This document shows positions 17,663-25,706 of a stretch of DNA of 64,000 bases, one piece after another. Each line of letters begins with the position of its first letter. Position 1 is the stretch's first letter. This DNA comes from Rhodospirillales bacterium. GTDB lineage: Bacteria > Pseudomonadota > Alphaproteobacteria > Rhodospirillales > Casp-alpha2. The stretch spans positions 62,001-126,000 of the forward strand of contig JAJFII010000104.1 of assembly GCA_021775095.1 (NCBI GenBank), in the 5' to 3' direction. The notes below the pieces were generated by a model that saw only the letters and a list, made by a program, of their open reading frames with translations, was not told the DNA's origin and ran no database searches. The position numbers were made by a program, and so were the translations under genes.

Positions 17663-18421
17663 ATGTTTGATTTTGGTTTGACCTCCGCAATCGTCGTTAC
17701 CTTTCTGATCGCGGGCACTGTCAAAGGTGTTATTGGTCTGGGGTTGCCGACGGTCAGTCTCGCTTTGCTCGCGGTTTTGTTTGATTTACCAACAGCCATG
17801 GTTCTGTTGCTTGTGCCGTCCTTTGTCACCAATTTGTGGCAGGCACTGGTCGGTGGAAATATATTCCCAATCGTCAGACGGCTTTGGCCTTTTTTAGCAA
17901 TGGCAGCCGTTAGCGTCTGGTTGGGAACTCAGATGTTCCTGCAAATCGACCCGCTTTATCTGACCGGATTGCTCGGCGGGCTTTTAATGGCCTATTCGTT
18001 GATCAGCCTGATGGGGATAAAAGTATCGGTATCGACCCGTAACCAGGTGTGGGCGGGGCCTTTGTTTGGAACTGTCAATGGCCTTTTAACTGGCATGACT
18101 GGATCTTTTGTGGTGCCCGGTGTGCTGTATCTCCAGGCCCTGGGCTTGGATCGCAATACCCTTATCCAGTCCATGGGCATGTTGTTTACAGCGTCAACTT
18201 TAGCCTTGGGTGTCTCTTTACAGGATGGTCAGTTGCTCTCGTGGGACCTCGCGCAAATGTCGGCTATCGGATTGATTCCGGCCCTCGTCGGCATGGTCGC
18301 CGGGCAAAAAGTCCGGCAATTGTTTTCCGAAACCCAGTTTCGCCACATTTTCTTTTTGTCCCTGTTGGCCATGGGAGGTTACATTTTTCTAAATGCCCTC
18401 TGGAATTATTTTACCCTGTAA
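17663..18421 (+). CDS. TauE/SafE-family membrane exporter
   Basis: A 252-residue integral membrane protein of the TauE/SafE (DUF81) family with about seven to eight hydrophobic helices. The typical first-helix GTVKGVIGLGLPTVSLALL motif and its second-half counterpart FGTVNGLLTGMTGSFVVPG show the internal duplication of the family. Members export sulphite, sulphoacetate or other organosulphur anions. It faces away from the TauD-like gene across a 137-base gap, which supports a shared sulphur-related role. It is convergent with the next gene, six bases apart. No strong ribosome site was seen before ATG 17663. Confidence 0.9.
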   Translation: MFDFGLTSAIVVTFLIAGTVKGVIGLGLPTVSLALLAVLFDLPTAMVLLLVPSFVTNLWQALVGGNIFPIVRRLWPFLAMAAVSVWLGTQMFLQIDPLYLTGLLGGLLMAYSLISLMGIKVSVSTRNQVWAGPLFGTVNGLLTGMTGSFVVPGVLYLQALGLDRNTLIQSMGMLFTASTLALGVSLQDGQLLSWDLAQMSAIGLIPALVGMVAGQKVRQLFSETQFRHIFFLSLLAMGGYIFLNALWNYFTL

Positions 18422-18427
18422 CCTGGA

Positions 18428-18940
18428 TCAGACATAGGGATCGTAGGACCATTGAAGTAAGGCCTGGCGCTGGCGGGGACGGCACCACATATCACCGGGC
18501 TCACAATTTGCTTTTACCTGTGCCACGTGGCGTCGAAAGGATCGCCAACGTTTGATTTGGTGGTCGTCTATTTTCTCCAGGCGACGGCCGAGATAGTAGC
18601 GGCAGTACCATTGAAACCAGCCGCGTGGATCCGGACCGACAATCCAACCTTTGTCCCGCCAAATACGTAAAGATTGGCGACTCTTAACTTCAAACAAGTT
18701 AAGTTTTGAGTCGGAGATTTCGCTGGTTTTTGCCTGAAGGAACCACTCTTCGGGCAGTTCAGGGCAACAATCATTGCAGTACTTGCCTTCAAAGATACCG
18801 AGTTCGAGCATCTGTTTGGGCGAAAAGTATGGATCAAAACCAACGGCAAATTGTTTTCCCGTTGGCGCATCAATCAGATACTTGTAATCCATCTGCATGC
18901 GGTCGTTAACCACGATAATATCACCGATGTCATAAATCAT
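18428..18940 (-). CDS. Conserved protein of unknown function, 170 aa
   Basis: I cannot assign a function. The protein is soluble and rich in Trp, Arg and Asp. The N-terminal half has a YLIDAPTGKQFAVGFDPYFS stretch and a Cys cluster (EGKYCNDCCPELPEEWF). The C-terminal half has DPRGWFQWYCRYYLGRR, followed by a basic RRHVAQVK and CRPRQRQALLQWSYDPYV. This looks like a widely conserved but uncharacterised family, since the C-terminal motif is too regular to be random. ATG 18940 is chosen over TTG 18973, which would overlap the upstream gene. The upstream neighbour is the YdjM-like hydrolase gene (stop at 18970), so the two are probably cotranscribed. Confidence 0.7.
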   Translation of the reverse strand: MIYDIGDIIVVNDRMQMDYKYLIDAPTGKQFAVGFDPYFSPKQMLELGIFEGKYCNDCCPELPEEWFLQAKTSEISDSKLNLFEVKSRQSLRIWRDKGWIVGPDPRGWFQWYCRYYLGRRLEKIDDHQIKRWRSFRRHVAQVKANCEPGDMWCRPRQRQALLQWSYDPYV

Positions 18941-18969
18941 TAATTTTTGAACTTTCCCGTATGGCTGCG

Positions 18970-20073
18970 TCAACAGGTCGCGCCAGTAGCTTCCGTTAAA
19001 CCGTACAGGCGTGGTTTGCTGCCCTCAACCAGGGCATCCCGTTCGATCGGTCTGATCATTTTTTGGCCAAATATTCCAGCCAATAACCAATCCAAGTCGC
19101 CCGGATGGCGGCGGTTTGACGGTAATCGTGTGGCGGTTACGGGCAGGACATTTGCGCCATTCCGGTTGGCGATATGAAATTGAAACGCATAGGTATGGCT
19201 GAGGCCCATACGCAAATCTGAATATCGAATTTCAGTGCCATCCGTATCGAGGCGGTAATACCCATGGGAAAATTTCGACAGGGTTTCGAGAGCTGTGCCG
19301 GTATGTGGGCTTTTTTCGACCCAACAGAGGAGGTCAACGGGAATACGGCGGTTTATGTAGGTGGTCGACGTTGATGGTGCCGCCAGAATAGGTACGTACA
19401 AACTGTAGTCATGGGTCCTGTCCGTGGCAATAACGCGCCAAAACAACGAACTGAACGGGACCGGTGTGGCGAGAATTTGATCGGGTTCAATCGCCAGTTT
19501 TGCAAATTCCCGTTTACCAAAGTCCAGAACCCAGGTCTGCACGCCAACGCCCCAGATCAGATAGCCGCAGGACAGGATTACGGCGACAGCTAGACATCGG
19601 TAAAACCGCTTTGACCGGCGCGGCAGGACAAGTGCCCAAACCGTGATAAACAAAAGCGGCAATGTATATAGCGGATCGATGATAAAAATCGACCCCAGTC
19701 CCAGGGGTTCTTTCCACAAGGGCCAAAACAACTGAGTGCCATAAATGGTCATGGAATCAAGTAAGGCATGGGTTGTCAGACAAAGGAAAACGGCGAGGTA
19801 ACAAACCATCCGATGATCCCTAAGGTCCCTAAACAGCCACCTTATGCTTTCGCCCAGAATGGGGGTCACGAGGCTGTGCATCAAAAGGGAATGGGTCGCG
19901 CTTCGGTGGGTCACAAAACTTTCAACCGGATCGTTGCGCGGCCAAAACACATCCAAATCGGGAAGGGTGGCAAGCAGCCCGCCCGTCAAAGCCGCTTTGC
20001 GAAGACCCGTCCGACGGCCAAGTACAGCGACGCCTACCGTTGCCCCCAGGGCAAATTGGGTAATCGAATCCAT
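18970..20073 (-). CDS. YdjM-like membrane-bound metal-dependent hydrolase (DUF457)
   Basis: A 367-residue integral membrane protein. The N-terminal region MDSITQFALGATVG, the acidic PDLDVFW and the His-rich THRSATHSLLMHSL are diagnostic of the DUF457/YdjM family, whose His and Asp residues are expected to bind a metal near the membrane. THALLDSMTIYGTQLFWP continues the family pattern. Four or so further hydrophobic segments lead into a soluble C-terminal part of about 170 residues. The substrate is unknown; E. coli YdjM is LexA-regulated, but no LexA site was recognised here. It lies one base downstream of aat on the same strand. Confidence 0.88.
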   Translation of the reverse strand: MDSITQFALGATVGVAVLGRRTGLRKAALTGGLLATLPDLDVFWPRNDPVESFVTHRSATHSLLMHSLVTPILGESIRWLFRDLRDHRMVCYLAVFLCLTTHALLDSMTIYGTQLFWPLWKEPLGLGSIFIIDPLYTLPLLFITVWALVLPRRSKRFYRCLAVAVILSCGYLIWGVGVQTWVLDFGKREFAKLAIEPDQILATPVPFSSLFWRVIATDRTHDYSLYVPILAAPSTSTTYINRRIPVDLLCWVEKSPHTGTALETLSKFSHGYYRLDTDGTEIRYSDLRMGLSHTYAFQFHIANRNGANVLPVTATRLPSNRRHPGDLDWLLAGIFGQKMIRPIERDALVEGSKPRLYGLTEATGATC

Positions 20074-20074
20074 T

Positions 20075-20761
20075 TTAGGTTTGGTTCCCCGGGCGCGGTC
20101 CGTCGAATAAATGTTCGATGACCTCGCTCAGTCGTCCCGGGCCGTATGCGGCCGCAAAAATCCCCTGAACTTTTAAGGCATCGTCGAGCAGCTGCAAATA
20201 GACTTCTGCCGGGATTTCGATGGTTCCGAATTGTGTCAGATGCTCGCTAACAAATTGTGTGTCAAGCAATTGAAAACCGCCCAAACGCAGGCGGGCAACC
20301 AGATGAACGAGCGCCACTTTGCTGGCATTACTCTCCTTGGAAAACATACTCTCTCCAAAAAATGCGGCACCCAGGGCAATGCCATATAGGCCGCCCACCA
20401 ACCTGTTGTTTTTCCAGCATTCGACGGAATGGGCAAACCCCATTTTGTGCAATTCAACAACTGCATTATGGATCTGATTATTAATCCACGTCTGATCACG
20501 GCCTGCTGATCGCTCGGCACAAAAGTCCAGGACCTGCTCAAACGCCGTATCGCAACGCACCTCAAAAACCGATTTTCGAATAATTTTTTTTAAGCTTTTT
20601 GGAACGTGGAATTGGTCCAGTGGGATAATCCCGCGGTGTTGGGGTTCGACCCAATAAACCGCTGGGTCGTCATGGTTTTCGGCCATGGGAAAGATACCAG
20701 ATGCGTAGGCGCGGAGGAGGAGTTCGGGAGAAAGGTCCTGGCGGGTATCGGGGTCGTTCAT
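20075..20761 (-). CDS. aat: Leucyl/phenylalanyl-tRNA--protein transferase
   Basis: The 228-residue enzyme transfers Leu or Phe from aminoacyl-tRNA to the N-terminus of proteins that begin with Lys or Arg, marking them for ClpS-ClpAP (N-degron pathway). Family motifs are LLRAYASGIFPMAE at the N-terminus, VYWVEPQHRGIIPLD, AHSVECWKNNRLVGGLYG, GAAFFGESMFS and LLDTQFVSEHL. Its start overlaps the accC stop by four bases (ATGA type), which indicates translational coupling. clpA and clpS are not in this window, although clpP is. Confidence 0.97.
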   Translation of the reverse strand: MNDPDTRQDLSPELLLRAYASGIFPMAENHDDPAVYWVEPQHRGIIPLDQFHVPKSLKKIIRKSVFEVRCDTAFEQVLDFCAERSAGRDQTWINNQIHNAVVELHKMGFAHSVECWKNNRLVGGLYGIALGAAFFGESMFSKESNASKVALVHLVARLRLGGFQLLDTQFVSEHLTQFGTIEIPAEVYLQLLDDALKVQGIFAAAYGPGRLSEVIEHLFDGPRPGNQT

Positions 20762-22122
20762 TCATCGTCGCTGTCATTGCTTTTTTCGACGAAACGACCC
20801 AACCAATGAATGTCATAATCACCATTTATAAAATCTGTGGCTTCCATCAATTTTTGATGCAGAGGAATGGATGTGTGTAAACCGTCAATCACAAATTCGC
20901 CTAAGGACCGTCGAAGGCGCATCAGGCATTCGTTGCGATTGGTCCCGTGGACAATCAGTTTGGCGATCATACTGTCATAATGGGGCGGCACGGTATAACC
21001 GGAATAAAGCCCGGAATCGACCCGTACGCCCAATCCGCCGGGTGCGTGGTAGTCACCGACCTTGCCCGGCGACGGCAAAAACGTTTCTGGATGTTCGGCG
21101 TTTATTCGGCATTCGATGGCATGGCCGGAAAACTTTATATCCGCCTGGCTGAAACCCAAAGGCGCGCCGCTGGCGACCCGCAACATTTCACGCACCAGAT
21201 CAATGCCGCAAATGGCTTCCGTCACCGGATGTTCAACCTGCAGGCGGGTATTCATTTCGATGAAATAAAATTGCCCTTCTTCGAACAAAAATTCAATGGT
21301 TCCGACGTTGCGATAACCGATTTTACTAATTGCCTTCGAAACAATCTCACCAATTTCCGCCCGTTGACTGGCATTCAAGGCGGGCGATGGTGCTTCTTCG
21401 ACCAGCTTTTGGTGGCGTCGCTGCAAGGAACAGTCCCGCTCGCCCAGATGCACCACATTGCCATGGTTGTCGGCTAGCACCTGAACTTCGATGTGACGTG
21501 GTTTGGTCAGAAACTTTTCAATGTAAACCGCGCCGTTGCCGAACGCCGCCAGGGCCTCGGCCCGGGCGAAGTGAAACGCGTCGGCAATGTCATCGCGGGT
21601 CTCGGCTATTTTCATGCCTCGGCCACCACCACCGGCGGTCGCTTTGACAATCACCGGAAATCCGAATTCCTTGCCAATCTCCAGCGCGTGGTCGGCATCG
21701 CGCACGGCACCGGTGGAGCCGGGAACAACTGGGATGCCGGCTTCAATTACGGCGGCTTTAGCGGCAATTTTGTCGCCCATCAGACGGATATGGTCAGGCG
21801 ACGGGCCAATAAAGGTAAATCCGTGTTCCTCAACCATTTCAGCAAAATCAGCGTTCTCAGATAAAAACCCATAACCGGGATGTATGGCGTCGGCGTTGGA
21901 AATGGTGGCTGCCGACAGGATTGCAGGAATGCTCAGATAACTGTCCTTGGCTGCGGCCGGGCCAATACAGACACTTTCATCGGCCAGCCGTACATGCATG
22001 GCGTCAACGTCCGCCGTTGAATGGACGGCGACGGTCTGAATGCCCATCTCACGGCAGGCGCGTAAAATTCGAAGGGCAATTTCTCCGCGGTTGGCGATTA
22101 AAACCTTTTCGATCATTGCCAT
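20758..22122 (-). CDS. accC: Acetyl-CoA carboxylase, biotin carboxylase subunit
   Basis: The 454-residue ATP-grasp enzyme carboxylates biotin on AccB with bicarbonate and ATP, the first half-reaction of malonyl-CoA formation. It shows the N-terminal KVLIANRGEIALRILRACRE fold, the ATP-grasp Gly-rich loop (TAGGGGRGMKIAE), the RDCSLQRRHQKLVEEAP segment and the FIEMNTRLQVEHPVTE catalytic region. The start could be ATG 22122 or ATG 22116. It lies 17 bases after accB and overlaps aat. The carboxyltransferase genes accA and accD are elsewhere, as in most bacteria. Confidence 0.97.
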   Translation of the reverse strand: MAMIEKVLIANRGEIALRILRACREMGIQTVAVHSTADVDAMHVRLADESVCIGPAAAKDSYLSIPAILSAATISNADAIHPGYGFLSENADFAEMVEEHGFTFIGPSPDHIRLMGDKIAAKAAVIEAGIPVVPGSTGAVRDADHALEIGKEFGFPVIVKATAGGGGRGMKIAETRDDIADAFHFARAEALAAFGNGAVYIEKFLTKPRHIEVQVLADNHGNVVHLGERDCSLQRRHQKLVEEAPSPALNASQRAEIGEIVSKAISKIGYRNVGTIEFLFEEGQFYFIEMNTRLQVEHPVTEAICGIDLVREMLRVASGAPLGFSQADIKFSGHAIECRINAEHPETFLPSPGKVGDYHAPGGLGVRVDSGLYSGYTVPPHYDSMIAKLIVHGTNRNECLMRLRRSLGEFVIDGLHTSIPLHQKLMEATDFINGDYDIHWLGRFVEKSNDSDDE

Positions 22123-22139
22123 TGCGACCCGCTCACAGA

Positions 22140-22595
22140 CTATTCAACAATGACAAGCGGTTCGCCAAATTCGACCGGCGATCCGCTTTCCACCAGAATT
22201 TGGGTTACCCGTCCAGCTTTTGGTGCCAGAATCGGATTAAAGACTTTCATGGCTTCGATCAACAACAGGGTTTGGCCTTCACTGACGGTATCGCCAACCG
22301 TGATAAAGGCAGGGGAGTCAGGATCTGAAGAGGTATATACCACGCCGACCATGGGCGATTTAACGGTGCCGGGATGGGCCGCAGCGTTGGTTGTTTGTTC
22401 CAGGGCGACCGGGGCGGCAGGCACCGCTGGAGCGGCGACCGGGGCCGTTGAATAGGCAATATTCGCGGATTTGGAAACTCGGATATTTATCCCGTCAACG
22501 CCATATTCTATTTCTGTAAGTCCGGTCTCTTCCATCAGGGACGCAAGTTTTCGGACCAGTTTTTCGTCAATATCTGGCTTCGGTTGTTTTGCCAT
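22140..22595 (-). CDS. accB: Acetyl-CoA carboxylase, biotin carboxyl carrier protein
   Basis: A 151-residue carrier with an N-terminal domain (DEKLVRKLASLMEETGLTEI), a flexible Ala/Pro/Val linker (~55-75) and a C-terminal biotinyl domain. The biotinylated Lys is K117 in EAMKV, and the end (SPVEFGEPLVIVE) is standard. It swings carboxybiotin between AccC and the carboxyltransferase. AGAGG precedes ATG 22595. It is cotranscribed with aroQ upstream and accC downstream. The ligase that would modify it, birA, is also in this window at 49.1 kb. Confidence 0.97.
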   Translation of the reverse strand: MAKQPKPDIDEKLVRKLASLMEETGLTEIEYGVDGINIRVSKSANIAYSTAPVAAPAVPAAPVALEQTTNAAAHPGTVKSPMVGVVYTSSDPDSPAFITVGDTVSEGQTLLLIEAMKVFNPILAPKAGRVTQILVESGSPVEFGEPLVIVE

Positions 22596-22609
22596 GGTTA
22601 AGGAGCCTC

Positions 22610-23053
22610 TTACGGTGACGTTAGTTTTTGAGCGAGTGATTCGAGCGCCATTTCGTATCCAAACGTGCCAAAACCGACGACGACGCCGTAGGCGACATTT
22701 GAAATATAAGAAATGTGCCGAAAGGATTCGCGCTGGTGGATATTGGAAATATGCACTTCAACGACAGGCAACTCGCTGACCAGCAGGGCATCCATAATGG
22801 CCACAGACGTATGGGTATAGGCACCGGCATTGATGATGATTCCATCGTGGTTCTGGCGGGATTCCTGTATCCAGGTTACCAGCTCTCCTTCAGAGTTTGA
22901 CTGGCGAAAATCAATCTCAAGAGCCAGTTGATCTGCCCGTGTTTGGCATCTGTCGGCGACTTCACCCAACGTCTCTGCGCCGTAAATTTCCGGCTGACGC
23001 AATCCCAGCATATTCAGGTTTGGGCCATTTAGAATTAAGATTTCGAAACTCAT
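22610..23053 (-). CDS. aroQ: Type II 3-dehydroquinate dehydratase
   Basis: The 147-residue dodecameric type II enzyme catalyses the third step of the shikimate pathway, from 3-dehydroquinate to 3-dehydroshikimate. Motifs are ILNGPNLNMLGLRQPEIYG with the active-site Tyr, RQSNSEGELVTWI, INAGAYTHTSVAIMDAL with the catalytic His region, and VEVHISNIHQRESFRH. The start at 23053 is used because homologues begin MSxxILILNGPN; the upstream in-frame start at 23071 adds nothing family-like. It is the first gene of the aroQ-accB-accC-aat unit, an order shared by many alphaproteobacteria. Confidence 0.96.
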   Translation of the reverse strand: MSFEILILNGPNLNMLGLRQPEIYGAETLGEVADRCQTRADQLALEIDFRQSNSEGELVTWIQESRQNHDGIIINAGAYTHTSVAIMDALLVSELPVVEVHISNIHQRESFRHISYISNVAYGVVVGFGTFGYEMALESLAQKLTSP

Positions 23054-23110
23054 TTGAGATCTCAGTATCACTATTTAACCATACCGCCTTATAACATGGA
23101 CTTCCGGTTT

Positions 23111-24127
23111 TCAAACACCAATACAGACCTTGCCAAAATGCCTGCCGGACTGAAGGTGCCGAAAGGCAGACTGGGCCTCCGAAACGGGGAATATTTGATC
23201 AATAATGGGTTTGATGGCGTGGTCTTCCATAAATTGGCCCATGGTTTCCATTTGATCACGATTGCCGACAGTGATTCCCTGAAGGGTAATTTTGCGGCTG
23301 ACGATAAACGGCAATAACAGGTCGCCAAATGTCGCGCCGGACAAAACACCGATAAGGCCAATTGTGCCGCCGGGTCGGATAGCGATGAGAGATTGTTTGA
23401 GGGTTTGTGTTCCCCCCAGTTCAACAATCTTATCGAGGCCTTTTCCGCCGGAAAGGGCGAGGGCGGTTTGCCCCCAGTTTTTATCGTTTGAATAATTAAT
23501 CAGGTGGTCGGCACCGAGGGCCCTGGCTTTTTCAAGTTTTTGATCGGACGACGAAGTGATGATCACCCGGGCACCCGCCTGTTTGGCGAATTGCAGGGCA
23601 AACAGCGATACACCGCCGGTTCCCTGAGTGAGAATAAGATCACCGGCGTTGACTTTGCGCTCGCCCTGGATGGCGTTCCAGGCGGTAAGGCCCGCGCAGG
23701 GTAAACAGGCGGCTTCTGGGTCGGACAGGTGCGACGGCGTCGTTACCAATTGATGGGACTTGAAGACCTTTAAGGCGCACAACATGCCGTCACGGTCGCG
23801 GCCCCAATCGCTGACAATCGTCGCCTGGTCGGGATCGCCGGTGATCCAATCACTGAAAAAGATCGGAATGACACGGTCGCCAACCCGAAAATCCTTAATT
23901 TTATTGCCGACCGCAATGACGTCGCCGGCGGCATCGGAGGTTGGGATCAGGTTTTTGTGCTTTTGCCGTTTGCCATAGGCACCGTTGAGGATAACCAGAT
24001 CCCGATAATTCAGGGAGACGGCACGAAGTCGCACCAAAATCTCGTCATCGGCAGGGCACGGGTCGGCAAGTTCAACCGGTTTTAAGGCACCCGGGCCCTT
24101 GGTTTTAGTTAAAATTACGGCTTGCAC
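23111..24127 (-). CDS. Medium-chain dehydrogenase/reductase (zinc-type ADH family), NAD(P)-dependent
   Basis: A 338-residue member of the MDR superfamily, close to quinone oxidoreductase/alcohol dehydrogenase-like proteins. The N-terminal catalytic domain has AVSLNYRDLVILNGAYG and a GDRVIPIF turn. The Rossmann part has LTQGTGGVSLFALQFAKQAG and an ALGADHLINYS segment. The usual structural-zinc Cys cluster is absent, so activity as an enoyl or quinone reductase is as likely as alcohol oxidation. GTG 24127 is chosen because GAGAGG lies 7 bases upstream. It is divergent from nnr (102-base gap) and followed by aroQ after 57 bases. The substrate is unknown. Confidence 0.85.
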   Translation of the reverse strand: MQAVILTKTKGPGALKPVELADPCPADDEILVRLRAVSLNYRDLVILNGAYGKRQKHKNLIPTSDAAGDVIAVGNKIKDFRVGDRVIPIFFSDWITGDPDQATIVSDWGRDRDGMLCALKVFKSHQLVTTPSHLSDPEAACLPCAGLTAWNAIQGERKVNAGDLILTQGTGGVSLFALQFAKQAGARVIITSSSDQKLEKARALGADHLINYSNDKNWGQTALALSGGKGLDKIVELGGTQTLKQSLIAIRPGGTIGLIGVLSGATFGDLLLPFIVSRKITLQGITVGNRDQMETMGQFMEDHAIKPIIDQIFPVSEAQSAFRHLQSGRHFGKVCIGV

Positions 24128-24229
24128 GTGCGATCCTCTCAAATTTCAGATATAGCAAGTTAAGGCATTTTGCGCAGGGGCTGCAACGCTTACCACAATG
24201 AATGACACGATGTAGGGGGCCCGGATTCC

Positions 24230-25705
24230 ATGAGGACCTGTCAACTTCTGACGACAGACGATATCTACAGAGCCGATGCCGAGACCCATAAAGCAGGAGT
24301 TTCGGGTTTTCAACTTATGGAAAATGCCGGTGCCGCCGTCACCAGGGAAATTGTACGGCGCTGGCAACCACGTCGGACGGTTATCTGTTGTGGTCCCGGC
24401 AACAATGGCGGCGACGGGTTTGTTATCGCACGACGTTTGGCTGAGGCGGGCTGGCCGGTTCAGGTCAGGTTACTGGGTGCCCTGGACTCCCTGTCGGGTG
24501 ACGCGGCGTTGGCGGCGCAAACCTGGGCTGGCACTATTGTCCCGCTTACGGCGGATTTTGCAAATTTCAGACCTTTGGTTGTCGATGCCCTGTTTGGTGC
24601 CGGTTTGAGCCGTACGCTGACGGGAATCGCCCTGGAGGTTGTTCGAACCCTTAACAAAAATCAATTGACGTATGTCGCCGTTGATGTGCCCAGTGGCGTT
24701 GATGGCAACCGGGGAACGGTCCTCGGGGATGCAGTCCGGGCCGCCCTGACCGTTACTTTTTTCCGCGCGAAACCTGGCCATGCCCTGATGCCGGCACGGG
24801 AATATATCGGCGATTTGGTTGTCGCTGATATTGGAATTTCAGACACGGTAATTACGCCCCAGTCGCCCCCGGTTTTCCTGAACGGGCCCGAGCTATGGGC
24901 CGAGTCCTTTGCCAAACCAGCCGTTGCCGCCCACAAATATACGCGCGGGCACCTCCTGGTCGCCGGCGGTCAGGAAATGACCGGGGCGGCTCGATTGGCG
25001 GCGCACGCGGCGCGGCGGGTCGGGGTCGGTCTGGTGACAATAACCAGCCACCCGGAATCCTGGCTGATTTACGCATCGGACCGCGCGGGACTGTTGGTTA
25101 AAAAAGTCGAAACCATCGCTGATTACCAGGTGCTGTTTGAAAACCGGCGGATCAATGGATTTGTGATCGGTCCCGGGTTCGGTCGAGGTCCGTCGACACA
25201 GGACCTCGTGCGAACCGCCCTGGCGACGCGCAAACCCGTGGTTCTTGATGCCGACGCGATAAGCGCCTTCGCCGATAATCCCGAGGATCTGTTCGACCAA
25301 TTACATGCAAATTGCCTGTTAACGCCGCACGAAGGTGAGTTCACAAGGATTTTTGGATTTACGGGAAATAATTTGGAAAGAGCCCGAGACGCTGCGCACC
25401 GGTCGCGGGCGGTTGTTTTACTGAAGGGTGCCGATACGGTTATTGCGGAGCCTTCAGGCCGCGCGGCAATAAATACCACGGGTACACCCTATTTGGCGAC
25501 GGCGGGTACGGGCGATGTTCTGGCGGGCCTAATTGGTGGCCTGATGGGGCAGGGCATGCGCCCCTTTGATGCGGCATCTGCCGCCGCCTGGATGCATGGC
25601 AAGGCGGCCGAAATTCACGGTCCCGGATTAATTGCCGAAGATATTTCCGAACTTATTCCAGAAATAACGACAACTATAATAAATTTGTCATTTCCTGCAC
25701 CTTGA
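24230..25705 (+). CDS. nnr: Bifunctional NAD(P)H-hydrate epimerase/ADP-dependent dehydratase
   Basis: A 491-residue metabolite-repair enzyme. Residues ~1-215 are the YjeF_N epimerase (FQLMENAGAAV, the GPGNNGGDGFVIARRL loop and VDVPSGVDGNRG). Residues ~225-491 are the ribokinase-like dehydratase (YTRGHLLVAGGQEMTGAARLA, VIGPGFGRG, LTPHEGEF and the catalytic GTGDVLAG). It restores NADH and NADPH from their hydrated forms. It is followed after one base by malonyl-CoA decarboxylase, so the two are probably translated together, which is not a usual partner. Confidence 0.97.
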   Translation: MRTCQLLTTDDIYRADAETHKAGVSGFQLMENAGAAVTREIVRRWQPRRTVICCGPGNNGGDGFVIARRLAEAGWPVQVRLLGALDSLSGDAALAAQTWAGTIVPLTADFANFRPLVVDALFGAGLSRTLTGIALEVVRTLNKNQLTYVAVDVPSGVDGNRGTVLGDAVRAALTVTFFRAKPGHALMPAREYIGDLVVADIGISDTVITPQSPPVFLNGPELWAESFAKPAVAAHKYTRGHLLVAGGQEMTGAARLAAHAARRVGVGLVTITSHPESWLIYASDRAGLLVKKVETIADYQVLFENRRINGFVIGPGFGRGPSTQDLVRTALATRKPVVLDADAISAFADNPEDLFDQLHANCLLTPHEGEFTRIFGFTGNNLERARDAAHRSRAVVLLKGADTVIAEPSGRAAINTTGTPYLATAGTGDVLAGLIGGLMGQGMRPFDAASAAAWMHGKAAEIHGPGLIAEDISELIPEITTTIINLSFPAP

Positions 25706-25706
25706 A

